Assembly: GCA_026184415.1 (NCBI GenBank)
Contig: CM047940.1
Location: 4,278,001-4,342,000 of the forward strand
Length of the DNA: 64,000 bases
From: Trichothecium roseum
Taxonomy: Eukaryota; Ascomycota; Sordariomycetes; Hypocreales
Direction of reading: 5' to 3'
Within the stretch, counting starts at the first letter, position 1. The number at the start of each line of letters is the position of its first letter. Of this stretch, positions 11,863-22,321 are shown one piece after another. Below the pieces are notes generated by a model. It was not told the DNA's origin, ran no database searches, and worked only from the letters and a program-made list of their open reading frames with translations. The position numbers and the translations under genes are program-made.

Positions 11863-13133
11863 GCCGCCTTTCCAGGAGCTGTTATGGCCGATATTGGCTG
11901 TCACGATTCAGTCGTATATTCAGTTATAGACGTACGTCCAAGTAAAGGAAGAATTGAAGCAACGTCGAGGACGTGAATGAAGCGAGCAAGTTGAACAAGC
12001 CTCGTCACATAAAAAAAAAGAACAACACCGGTCAAGATTCAATTATGAAATTCGCACATTGGTACGATAGTATTCAGTCTCTGTAAGTTTATACAATTAA
12101 ACTTTTAGATGATCATTGATAAGGGTGATAAGTTGGGTCAATGTATGGTAGACTTGGGGTTCAAGGTACGTTGCGGTATCGCCGTTTGGAGCGACATCGC
12201 ATTTAATCGTTTAGTCCACGTTTCAAGCCCCCACTGTGTACGGGTACTACTACTTGCCAGTGACCACACTTACTCCAAGTGGTAGTACTACTTACCATAT
12301 GACTTACACGATAACAATACTTGCCTAGAACTAGAACGATAGCATCATTGGATTAAGTTCTCGGTCAGGGAGCAGGTGCATTACTGCAAGCACGGAGTCG
12401 TGTTATCGTTTCATAACTGGTAGTGGGCTTGATGGCCCAACTACCCCATACATCGTTTACAAGGGCGAATTCACACACATTATGCCTGGGGAAGTGCTGC
12501 AAAATTCTGCACAGCATGGAAGTACATGGTGATATGACGGCCGTGATCATTCGTCGTATCTATAAAACATTGCCTACATTAGCAGTACCAATTAAGTGCC
12601 TACTACCACCACTTAATTACTACTACTAGTAATCTGTAGTAATTGCCAGGTACTACCCAATAATCCGTACTTGCTAATGGGCCCCATAGATGTTTCACTG
12701 CCAAAGCAGAATACGTAGAAATTTGTCGTGCCTTCTTCAAGTGCAACAGCGAATTGCGAATAGCCCTTCTTTCGTTTAGCCGTTGCTCCTTCTCGTTCAT
12801 CTAAATGTTGATTCCTGAATAAGGAAGGCTCTTGCTTTGAGCTTCAATGCAGAGCTCTTTCTTTTCTCAAAACACTTGTGCATCTTCACTTTGCAGCCCA
12901 ACTACCTCTTGACAAGTTCTACTAATCGCTATCTAGTAGTGAACCAGACATGTTGACACGATTGATCCATGGCTCTATCTTCACCGTGTCCCGACCAGTT
13001 CTGCATATGATTGCCATTGTCCTTCAAGAATCACGTCTGGGTTGTGTTATTGAGCTCTGATCGAATAAGCTCGCGCCTTTAAAACCCTTGTTAATCCCAG
13101 CTTATTTCGACCTTCACCTCCACCGTCTCAACC
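11863..13133. other. Divergent intergenic region
   Basis: This is the promoter side of both the second Zn2Cys6 gene (-) and the orphan gene at 13134 (+). It is AT-rich with runs of TACTAC/GTAGTA triplets around 12240-12300 and 12600-12650. No gene is seen. Confidence 0.55.
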
Positions 13134-16100
13134 ATGTCGTGCCTCTACGGCTGCGGTGCTCGAAGTCGTCAAAACCCGCCTGCCAATCTAGAGCACAATA
13201 CTATTAGAAAAGTAACTCTTCCCAAAAGTCATCCGCACGACAACCGCTCCAAGGCCATGGCCACAAGGAGAGATACGACACGTAGCCCACATCAAGTGGT
13301 CGATTTCAAGAATCCAGTTCATGCATCAGCTGTTCCTGTTACGGCAGGTACCGGTCTAGACGAGCTTGTCGTGGACGACTCGGGAACCGAGGGAACCGAT
13401 ACGCCCCGTAAGACAAAGAACGGTAGAATTATCAAGGGACTACGGCTGAAAATAGCTCGTCGTTTCTCGCGCGGGAAGGACGCTGGACGGTCATCACCAG
13501 TGACCGTTGGCAAGAGCACGGAGGAGATCGCCAGAAGAGCCGAACTGAGACGCCTCAGGTGTCAACGGATTCAAGCAGAACTCAAACGGGAGGAGATAAG
13601 TGGCCGGGGCAAAGAAGAGCCTACCAAGAACGCTCATCACGCTTCCTCTCTGGCAACAATTTCTCACCCCGGCGGTGGCCCTCGTGATACGATCGAATTC
13701 GCCGTCCCAAGCGGTTTAAAGTATGACAACAGCGCACAATCTACAGTATCAAGTACGGCCAAGTGTGGGCCTATAACCGTGAATGAGGGTGTTGCCGACA
13801 CTATCGAGGGAAATCACGCGATTAATACGGTTGTGGAAGAAGCTTCACAGATATCCGCAGGTGATCTTCCGTCGTCAGGAGCCGATGGAAACTTACAATG
13901 CCAAGCATTGGATAAGCCTACGACTGTGACGTTCGCACCGGAAGAGCACACTACTAGTAGTCGGCCTAAAGGTTGCAACATGGATCATTATTCGTCATTT
14001 ACCAAAGACCAAGAAGCACCACAGCAAGCGGGGGTGGTTCCATGGGATGGTCAGTCAGCCTTAGGCATTTGGATTATTGCTCAAGGTCTGACCTCTCCAG
14101 AATGCTCTTCCACCAACTTAGATCCCAACATAGCAGACGAAATAACTTCCGAGACCAAAGTTAGTGGTGATGTGGACAACTCACAGGACTCATTGATATT
14201 TGAGTCTGTGGAGGGGGGCAATGAAATGCCATACAATGCAAAGCCTACTATGGACAGCGAGCATTCTTCTACTTCAACGGGAAAGGACGGGAAGGCCAAT
14301 GATGCATCCTGTGAACACGTAAAGCCGTGTACTTCTGCAGGCCTTCTGCAGTCCCCATCTCAAGAACTCGCAGAGAAATGTGCCCTGGTCATAGCATATA
14401 GCGATAACACCAAAGACCCATCAGACAACGGCTCATCAAACTATACCTCCGCCATACCCAGCTTTCAAGCAAGCCCTGCTAGGTCTAAAAGCAATCTTCC
14501 TAGCCTAAAAGTTCAAGACTTGCATGATTTGGAATTATCCCCGTTTCCGGGTGAGTTGGAAAAAAAAACCGAATACTTGGTCGCCACTAATTTTAAAGAA
14601 ATCCAACCCATAGATATCAAACTACATCCATCTGAGAGGTCGGAGGAGTATCATTCGTACACCACAGCGAACGATGTGAATGCTAGCCCACAAGGAGAAC
14701 CAAGCACTGGTATCAAGGATATCCATACTTTGAGTTCAGAAGATGTTCCCCTCAGACAACCGAGCTTGTTCCAGCGCGAAATGGAGCTTGAGTCAATCCA
14801 GAAACGTTTTGGGGATGTCATGTACCAAAAGAAAGACTCCATACCGCGCAATAGTAGATTCAAGGAGGGTTTTGCTAAGACTAGCGAATCCAAACATGAT
14901 CGGACCTCCCTTATTGACAAGATCCATTTAGCAATTCCCAGACGATCAAAAGAAGCTTCTCATAGCAGGAGCTCCATCGATACAAGCTTCCTAAGCCCGA
15001 CTAGTCAAAGTCCAGGGAGCCACTCCAGGCGACAAGGAAGTACAGATACAAAGGCCAATAGCCACTCAAAGGGGTCCAGCAGAATCTATCTTCGCCCTGA
15101 ACAAGATGAAAGTGCCACAGACTTATGGGGACGTGCAATCAGGTTGGAGGCCGAGCAACGAAGAAGCGCTGCAGGCAATTCAGGATTATATAACTCGGAC
15201 TTTTCGTTGTACCCTGAGAGGTCCCGAACAAATCAGGCGTCTCGCTCTTCCTGTATTAAAGCTGAAGAGCCCTCGGGTCTGGCTCTGACTGATGATGAAA
15301 CGTCAGCATCACCCACACATGGTAATATTATCTTTCCTAGGCCAGTGATCACCAATATTCTTAGTCCCATGGATTCGAAATTCCAGAGAGGAACACCAAC
15401 ATTTGACTCATGGACAAGGTTTCCCTCCCACACTCGCCAAGAACGTAATCATCCAGCAGACGATCGTGATCAGGTGAACCCTCGAGATTTTGCCGTTAGG
15501 CTTGTCTCCGACGATGGCCAAGTACGTTGGTCGACAGATAGATCCTCTCGCAGTCCTACTGATGGGGTCAGTCTCGGATCCGCCACATTGCCAAGTAGGT
15601 TGGGGAAAGCAGTCAAATCTGGCCTTTCAAGGATTTTCTTGATCAAAGATCAACCGAACAAGCTCGAGCCTGCCTTCCGTGAAGGGTTTGGGAACGACCC
15701 CAGGGTTCTCGCCGAGATCGAGTTTGCGGAGCTTGAGGCTCTAGCAGCCAGAGCTGAGCAGAAGGAGTCTCGGAAGTTTCAAGACGAAAGCCAAGATACG
15801 GATCAAAGCAACAGCATAGAAGCCCCAGTATCTGTATCTCCAGAACACGCAACACGGTTGTGTCAGACCGACGGTGCTGTCGCCAACGTCTCAACCACAC
15901 CCCGTCGAGCCCAAGCCAAAACTTCATCACTTGGGGATATTAGCGACGAACGACACAGCACGTCGAAATCCGACATATTTCATACTCCATTAAGCAGCAA
16001 TATTGCTTTGAACACTTTTATGGGTTCTAGCAAGCGCCAAAGTGTGCTACCTATCAAAAGCAGTAGCACTATGAATCTTCGAAGTTCACAGTCAAAACTA

Positions 16101-16181
16101 GACTGTCTGTGGCACAGGTCTTTCGCATTCATGGACAAGAAGCTCTCCCCGCGTTCCAGTCTTCCAAGCTCCATCGCCTAG
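13134..16181 (+). CDS. Large disordered orphan protein
   Basis: A single uninterrupted frame of 1015 codons starting at caaccATG. I do not recognise the family. The sequence is Ser/Thr/Pro/Gln-rich and predicted by eye to be mostly unstructured. Two segments look ordered: a basic helical stretch at about residues 128-155 (STEEIARRAELRRLRCQRI..) and a second one near the C-terminal third (SRLGKAVKSGLSRIF followed by FAELEALAARAEQ). A cluster of basic residues at 98-118 could be a nuclear or membrane-binding patch. There is no signal peptide, transmembrane segment or catalytic motif. Codon use is less C-biased than in the housekeeping genes, suggesting modest expression. Absence of introns over 3 kb is notable but not unusual. 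An alternative start is Met42 (MATRRDTTR). Confidence 0.82.
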   Translation: MSCLYGCGARSRQNPPANLEHNTIRKVTLPKSHPHDNRSKAMATRRDTTRSPHQVVDFKNPVHASAVPVTAGTGLDELVVDDSGTEGTDTPRKTKNGRIIKGLRLKIARRFSRGKDAGRSSPVTVGKSTEEIARRAELRRLRCQRIQAELKREEISGRGKEEPTKNAHHASSLATISHPGGGPRDTIEFAVPSGLKYDNSAQSTVSSTAKCGPITVNEGVADTIEGNHAINTVVEEASQISAGDLPSSGADGNLQCQALDKPTTVTFAPEEHTTSSRPKGCNMDHYSSFTKDQEAPQQAGVVPWDGQSALGIWIIAQGLTSPECSSTNLDPNIADEITSETKVSGDVDNSQDSLIFESVEGGNEMPYNAKPTMDSEHSSTSTGKDGKANDASCEHVKPCTSAGLLQSPSQELAEKCALVIAYSDNTKDPSDNGSSNYTSAIPSFQASPARSKSNLPSLKVQDLHDLELSPFPGELEKKTEYLVATNFKEIQPIDIKLHPSERSEEYHSYTTANDVNASPQGEPSTGIKDIHTLSSEDVPLRQPSLFQREMELESIQKRFGDVMYQKKDSIPRNSRFKEGFAKTSESKHDRTSLIDKIHLAIPRRSKEASHSRSSIDTSFLSPTSQSPGSHSRRQGSTDTKANSHSKGSSRIYLRPEQDESATDLWGRAIRLEAEQRRSAAGNSGLYNSDFSLYPERSRTNQASRSSCIKAEEPSGLALTDDETSASPTHGNIIFPRPVITNILSPMDSKFQRGTPTFDSWTRFPSHTRQERNHPADDRDQVNPRDFAVRLVSDDGQVRWSTDRSSRSPTDGVSLGSATLPSRLGKAVKSGLSRIFLIKDQPNKLEPAFREGFGNDPRVLAEIEFAELEALAARAEQKESRKFQDESQDTDQSNSIEAPVSVSPEHATRLCQTDGAVANVSTTPRRAQAKTSSLGDISDERHSTSKSDIFHTPLSSNIALNTFMGSSKRQSVLPIKSSSTMNLRSSQSKLDCLWHRSFAFMDKKLSPRSSLPSSIA

Positions 16182-16469
16182 CTCCCCGACGCTTTTCGCA
16201 ACGAGGTGTCATCAGTTACTATCTACAGGATGAAAGCATGCTATCTGTTTGGTAGAACCACTGTTCTCTTCAAGAAAGGGCGAATATACAGAGGCGACAT
16301 GAGCAGCATTCGCTAGCGAGCTATTTTATTACCATGGTTGTGATGGTTTGCAAAGAGGTTTATATTACTTCCTACAGTTGTAGCTTGGAACGATGGCGCA
16401 CGATGTTATAGTATTATATGCAGGAGTTTGTTAGTTTGGCAATCTATAGATCCACGGATGGTATAGTTT

Positions 16470-18536
16470 TCAAGCCATGTCCTCCTTTTCCGCATTTTGA
16501 TTGTGTTCCATTGTTAGCCTTTGCTCCTCTGCTTTGCGTTGCATCTCTGCTCTTCTTTCACGCAAAGCTATACAAAATGGGGAGCGTTCCCTTAGAACCG
16601 GGCCTTTCCAGACGAATACGAAGGGAATGACGCACATCAGGGCACTCAGGGCCCCCAGCAAGGAGCAGGCGCCCGAGATTTCCAGGCGGTTGAACATGGG
16701 CACCGTGGCGAGAGGGAGGACGACGGCCAGCAAAGAGCGGCAGGTGGAGGCGGCGGCATTAGCGGAAGCGGCGAAGAAGTCGTAGGCATCGGTGAGGTAG
16801 TTGAGCAAGGCCATGAAGATGAGCATAAAGCCGAAGCCAAAGGGCAAGCCGGCGAGCATGGGGACGACAAAGGTCAGGCCCGGGCGCGAGGTCCAGCCGA
16901 GCCAGAAGAGGGAGGCGGCGAACATGGGGCCGCCGAGGAAGGCTAGGGGTAGGCGGCGGGCCTCCTCCCTGGCGGTCCAGGGCTTCCCGGCGGCGGTGGC
17001 GGAGGCGAGGACGTGGTCCCAGGACCAGAAGACGGGGAGGGAGAGGCAGGCGCCCGCGCCGATGGGGAGGTAGCACAGGCCGGCGGGGCCGGGGGCGAGG
17101 CCGTGCAGGCGCTGGAAGACGAGGGGGAAGGCCTGGAAGGACATGTAGAAGACGGTGTAGACGAGGGCCAAGTAGGCGCAGGTGGCGGCCACGATGGGCT
17201 CCGAGACGACCATGCGGACGGGGCGGGTGCAGACCACGGTCAAGAGCTGGCTCAGGTCCGTGCTCTCCAAGTCGCGGGGGGCCACGACGGAAGGGGGAGG
17301 GGCTGTCTGGTGGGTTTGCTGTGCCTCGCCGTCTTGATGCTGCTGCTGCTGCTGTTGCTTCTCCTGCTCGGCGCGGAGGCGCGCGGCGCGGCGGGCGAGG
17401 AGGATGGGTCCAAAGGTTTCCGGGAGGAAGAGGGAGGCCGCGAGGGTCAGGGCGCCGATGATGGCGGCGATGTAAAACGTCCATCGCCAGCCTATGGTGG
17501 AGGAACAGTAGCCCGAGAGTATGGGCGCCAACAGGGGACCAAAGCACGTGGCCTGGGGGGGAACAAGAAAACGGGGGGTTGTCAGCCAAATGGCAGTGAA
17601 TAAAGGGGGGGAAGGGGGGTATAAAATCGGGGGTGAAAGCTTACCACCATGAATATAGCAAACGCCTTACCCCTCGCCCTGGGATCGCTGTAGATATCGG
17701 CCAGTATCCCCGCGACGACGGCGATGGGGCAGCTCCCGCACAGGCCGCACAGGAGCCGGAAGACGAGCAGGGCGGGCCAGCCGGGGGCGAGGCCACAGGC
17801 GAGGGTGAAGGCGCAGAAGAGGGCGAAGGCGGCGAGGCTGAGGCGGCGGCGGCCGAGGTGCTCGCTCACGGGGCCCCAGACGAGGGGGCCGAAGACGTAG
17901 CCGACGAGGTAGACGGATATGGGGAGGGCGCGCTGGCCGGCGGCGGCGCCGACGGAGAAGCGGGCGGCGATGCTGTCGATTGCCATGCTGGGGAGGGAGG
18001 AGCCCATGGTGGAGTTTATGACGAGCATGCCGCAGAGGAAAGTTACAAAGGCCTTTTTGGACTGTTTTTTTTTTTGGTTCAGTGTCCTTGTTGGGCGTGC
18101 TTTTATATGGGTGATGAGGATGACTGTGTGATATACAAGAGGAAGTGGTGGGAGGGAGAGAAAAGGGGGTTAGGGAAGAGGGATGAACGTACATCTGACC
18201 AGTTATAGGGGTTCTCTGGGTCGTTGTATTCCCACGATATGACTACCTGGTTCGGTCTGCTCCTCGTCCTTGAGCGGATGTGATGCAGGGCGCCAATTCC
18301 TCGCTCGTCGTCGTCCTCCCCGCCGTCCAGAGGAGAAGGGGGAGAGAGACGGGCCTGCTTCCCACTCTGGACGCCGGGACGGCGGCTGACGGTGCCATCT
18401 CGGGAGGAGCTGCGCTGCGTTCTCCCGCCTGTTTTGTTCCTCCACCCGCGTGTCGTCTGTGTCAGCGAAAGTTGAACCGGTGACGGGGGGGTACGGTTAT
18501 GGGGAACGGCGATGCCTTACGTTGCTGGTCGGCCAT
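16470..18536 (-). CDS. MFS transporter, DHA1 drug/polyamine type
   Basis: Exons 18536-18521, 18428-18193, 18061-17645 and 17552-16470 give 583 residues in frame. The cytosolic N-terminus ends in WEYNDPENPYNWSD, the family lead-in to TM1. Hydrophobic segments consistent with 12 TMs follow, including the GPVSEHLGRRRL loop between TM2 and TM3 (motif A variant) and IYSDPRARGKAFA. The central cytosolic loop carries a Gln run (EQEKQQQQQQHQ). Proteins of this family are proton antiporters at the plasma membrane exporting drugs, polyamines or secondary metabolites; the substrate here is unknown. The 16-nt first exon is the weakest part: it was chosen because the frame upstream of VVISW has no ATG, and a GTAAGG donor, CTGAC branch and ACAG acceptor restore phase. 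Very GC-rich coding sequence. Confidence 0.85.
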
Positions 18537-19924
18537 AGGTGCTGGCTGGGGATTTCACTAGAGTTGCATGTGCTGGGAAAGAGAGAGAGAGAGGGGGGGG
18601 GAGCTCCTTCGGGCGGAATCACGCAAAGCCCGAAAAAGATGAAGGGAAAGGTGTCTGAAAAGATAAAGGGAAAGGGTGTTTGGTTGCTGAGAACGGCAGC
18701 CGAGGAAAGCAATGGTTTTACACTTCAACCACCTCACAGGCCCAAAGAAGTCCACGGTAACGATGACAAATGATCAAGGTCTAACGAACCCCAAAGAAAA
18801 CATCCATTAACAGCGCCAAACAGAAATTCAAGAGGGCCGGGTCAGTAGGCAAGGACAGGAAGAGGAGAAAAAGAAAAGAAAGATGACGAACCGACACAGA
18901 AGCAAATGTATGTATTATTAAGAAGTCGCCGTAGCGTTGCGTAGCTGCATGCAGACAACACCACCATGTTCCCCCCTTCACCACGTTCTTCCCAACCTTC
19001 AAATAGCCTCCGTACGTCGGGCACCTTGGGGGTATTTCCAACTTCCAGATGGGGTCTCGGCCGGGATTAAGCAGCGATTAAGCCTGACCCCACATCGCCC
19101 CGGGGGGGAGGAGGCGATATATGCAGGCAAAAAAAAAAAGGGCCGGCAACAATTGGTGGGACGAGAGCTCCGGGTCCCTTCGTTCTCTCGCTTCTTGAGT
19201 TCGCCCCGGCAGCATCTGCCGTCTTTACCGACCCTTGAGCACCTGATTTGCCAATCCTACCGTCTTTTTTGCTTTATGTGAGGGGAAGAAGAAGACGCGG
19301 GGATTGAGAGAGAGGGGAGGATGTAGTTATCCGCTTTTGTCAAGACCCTACCATATATGATGAGATAGTCACTCCGCACTTCGCTATTGTATGTAGTTCG
19401 GAGTAGTTTCTAGGGTCGTTGGGTTGTTCAAGCACACCGTTCGGTGTCAAAAACCACCCACCGCTCATACTTGGCTACCAGGTGCGAACCCTGTTTATGA
19501 GCATCGTGGACATGCATTGGCCGGTATCCTTTGTTGCTGTACGGAGTACTCTCGGGCCCCGATTGTAATACTTAAGCCTGTCCCGTCATTACTGCCCGGG
19601 TATGGCAGAGTAGGGTAGCGGCGGCCAAACTACCGATTACTCGGCGAGGAAACCTTTGCTATACAGCAATTGGCGTTGTGTGCGTTGTGTGCCTTGCGAA
19701 GTGGGCGGCATAACGGAATTGAAAATGATGGCAAGTTTCGTGTATTTTATCCAAATGAGACGAGGCCTGTGATTACGGTTATATCATCCATGCCACCAAA
19801 GCTTTTGCGTCAAGGGATTGGTTGGGGAATGCGGTGTAGCAGCCGGTATCGGATGGGCCGAAAAAAAGAAAGAAAAAAATTAAAAAAAAAAGAAGAGGAA
19901 GAAGAAGATGAGCCAGCGCGTATT
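18537..19924. other. Intergenic between MFS and prefoldin genes
   Basis: This 1.4-kb spacer has purine-rich tracts (gagaga near 18580, aaaagaaagaaa near 19860), a T/A-rich centre and one exact copy of the dispersed 9-mer at 19540. No gene is supported. Confidence 0.55.
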
Positions 19925-20519
19925 TCACGTCTCGAGATTGATTTGTTTTCCGAATCTGGCGTATAGATCGACCTTGAGCTGTTTCAGCTCCTCGCGCACC
20001 TTGTCCAGCTTCTCCTCCAGGTCGTTGCTGTCCCCCTCCAACGTTTCCGTCGCCTTTTGTAGCATCTCCTGCGCCTGCTCGACCGAGACGTGGAAGTACG
20101 AGTCGCCAATCTTATACCTGCAGGATTCCGACATGTCAGATTGAAAAAAGAAAAAGAATCCTTTCCCTTCCGTGCTGTGGAAACGTACTGGATCTTCTCG
20201 TCTTCGTCTGCGAGCTCGAGTTCTGTGGTGAGGTCCTCAATCTCCTCCTTTTCCTTCTGCGTTCTCTCGGTCAGCAACCACGTCAAGCCCGTGCCGGGGC
20301 GAGGGAGCGAAGCAAAAACGCACGCCCTTTGTATCTAGCTCCTCCTGTAGGGACACCTCTCGTCCGTGCAGACGGCTGAACCTGTTGATTTTGTCCTGGT
20401 CAACGCGGCGAACCTCGACCTCCTCCCCGGCTTCCTCGTCCGCCTTGGACAGCTGCGATTCATTAGTCAAATGTTGATACAGCGAGTCGGTTATATGTTC
20501 TTACCATTCGACGCTGCAT
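19925..20519 (-). CDS. GIM3: Prefoldin subunit 4
   Basis: Exons 20519-20505, 20452-20324, 20256-20189 and 20117-19925 give 134 residues. The product starts MQRRMLSKADEE, keeps VRRVDQDKINRFSRLH, TELELADED, YKIGDSYFHV and ends LYARFGKQINLE, matching prefoldin-4 (beta type) from end to end. It forms one of four beta subunits of the jellyfish-shaped cytosolic prefoldin hexamer, which hands nascent actin and tubulin to the chaperonin CCT. Two coiled-coil helices flank the short beta hairpin around GDSYFHV. The first exon is only 15 nt; its position is fixed by the conserved MQRRM start. The gene shares a 367-bp divergent promoter with CENP-W. Confidence 0.95.
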
Positions 20520-20886
20520 TATTCCCGCCATTTTTGACTTGGAGCGCTGTCGCTGTAATTTGACGTAGATTTGCTCTGAATCTTTTTAGCTCTCCCCTCG
20601 TCAACCTTCGAGCTCCGTCACCCTACTCCGTACCATTACCACAGTGCTGTTGGTGGGGTACAGTGCGGAGGTAGCTACATCTTATATACACACTGTCCGT
20701 TTCCCCTCCGCTCGGCAGTGGCCGGTTGGACCCACACCCGCACGCTTGCATTGTCGGCTTAATGATATGGTACCTGACCTGACCAAGACGCGATTCCGTC
20801 AATTGATCACTCGTGCAAAATCGAAAGCTCATCGTTTTGGTAACCAACCAATCAATCAATCAATTCTCAGTCCATTTTTCAGCACA
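20520..20886. promoter_or_regulatory. Shared divergent promoter, prefoldin 4 / CENP-W
   Basis: The two start codons face apart across 367 bp. The interval holds one dispersed 9-mer (20624-20632) and, near the CENP-W side, a CCAATCAATCAATCAATT run (20850-20867) that includes a CCAAT box. No other gene fits, so this must supply both promoters. Confidence 0.6.
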
Positions 20887-21294
20887 ATGGCGCTCGTCGG
20901 CAAGAAGCCTTACCCCAAGGCGACTATCAAAAAGGTCATAAAGGCCCATTCAAATCTCAGCTTGAAAAAGAATGCCGACGTGACCGTGAGAGCTCTCCCC
21001 TTTTGTTTACTTTACGCGTGATGAAAGCTGACCTGGTTGTACAAGATCTACCTCGACTATCTGCTGTTCATGGATACGTATGTCTTGTTTATGCCAATTC
21101 ATCAATTAATCATTCCCAGACTAATTCAGTTTCAGACTTGTAAAGGAGGCGGCCATCCACTCGAAGAAGTCGGGTGAGCGTGGACTTGCTGCGAGGAGCG
21201 TACGCAAGGTCGTGAGGGTGCGCAGCCAACGTGCATATCGTGAAAATCACAGACTAACCATTAATAGGATACCCTGACCAAATTCAAAGGTTAA
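20887..21294 (+). CDS. CENPW: CENP-W, histone-fold kinetochore protein
   Basis: Exons 20887-20985, 21046-21077, 21136-21217 and 21268-21294 give 79 residues. The sequence MALVGKKPYPKATIKK..VTIYLDYLLFMDTLVKEA..SGERGLAARSVRKV..LTKFKG matches the fungal CENP-W family (partner of CENP-T in the constitutive centromere-associated network). The histone fold covers nearly the whole protein: helix 1 near 10-22, the long helix 2 through IYLDYLLFMDTLVKEA, helix 3 after the arginine-containing loop (ERGLAARS). With CENP-T it wraps DNA and links the inner to the outer kinetochore. The third donor is ambiguous: GTGAGG after ..RKV, or GTGCGC six bases later after ..RKVVR. Both keep frame; I chose the longer because it preserves family spacing before DTLTKF. 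Confidence 0.9.
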
Positions 21295-22321
21295 AGTTTG
21301 GAGAAATCATACGCTTGGTATCAGCATCTGCACCAGCCAAGGACAATGGTTGATGTGCTATCGAGTACCCTTCAAGCTAGGGTCCCCTTGAGGATACGAA
21401 CCGAGAGTCAAGGACATGACGCCCGAATGCATGTAAATATCAGTATGCATCCGTTACCAGAGGCTGTCCGGTACCATGTCCTCTGATCAAACACGGCGCG
21501 TCAAACTGCTTCGGCTGCCAACACCTTGGGCGTGGCTCCATCCAGGTGGCGTGCAGGTTCTGGGAGTACCTACAAATTCAGGCCAGGAGGATAGGGTTTC
21601 GATACTACCGTAATTAGGCACGTTAGGGTAGAGGCATGGAAAGCTCAGGGATCGATCAACAAATCAAAAGCCCTCGGGACACGGCCGCTGGCATCTGCAA
21701 TGCTACAATACACCGTAGGTAAAGAGCATACCAAACCCATCAATGGATATTCCAGGACTTTTGTCATGGGATGGGACAGTTTTCCCTCATCGTCTACCCA
21801 GTGAATTCTATTTATAGGGGTAATTAGTAGTCTTTTTTATTTAACTGCAGCAGTGCAAAGTAACCAGCAAGGCGTCCGTAATACCATCCAAAGTGATCCG
21901 TAGTAATTACTGTTAGTAGTAGTTGATTGTGGTGGAGGGGTGCTGAGAGGGTCCGCCGTACGCCGTAGGTAGGTGGCCAGCTGTGGCCAGCTGCAGCCAG
22001 CTGCCGGGGCAGATGAGGCTAGTAATGCCAACCCAAACCTGCCCACTCGCTTCCATGACATTCGAGCTCTTCCCTCCACTCGACACACGACACAATCCAA
22101 GTTGACATCTTGTTCACCTTTGATCATAGCTATTAAGGTTTCCCATCGCATTTTGCAATAGGCTTCTTTTCACTTTACAGTGTTTCTGATTAGTTATAAC
22201 TTCGCCAGTCTCTTCTCCAATCTCTCACATCCGCACTTCTCGGCGTCACCTTCACAGTGACCCATCAACACAAGCTTCAGCTCAAAACACTTCTCGCGAC
22301 ACCGCAACCTTATAATCCAAC
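21295..22321. other. Intergenic upstream of YAG7-like gene
   Basis: A 1-kb spacer with the 3' flank of CENP-W and the promoter of the next gene. It contains three CAGCTG sites spaced exactly 10 bp apart (21978-22003) and an AT-rich block at 21820-21920. No coding signal. Confidence 0.55.
21978..22003. promoter_or_regulatory. Three CAGCTG E-box-type sites at 10-bp spacing
   Basis: CAGCTG occurs at 21978-21983, 21988-21993 and 21998-22003, within a GGCCAGCTG-like direct repeat. The sites lie about 320 bp upstream of the YAG7-like start and fall on the same helical face. A role in bHLH binding is inference. Confidence 0.4.
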
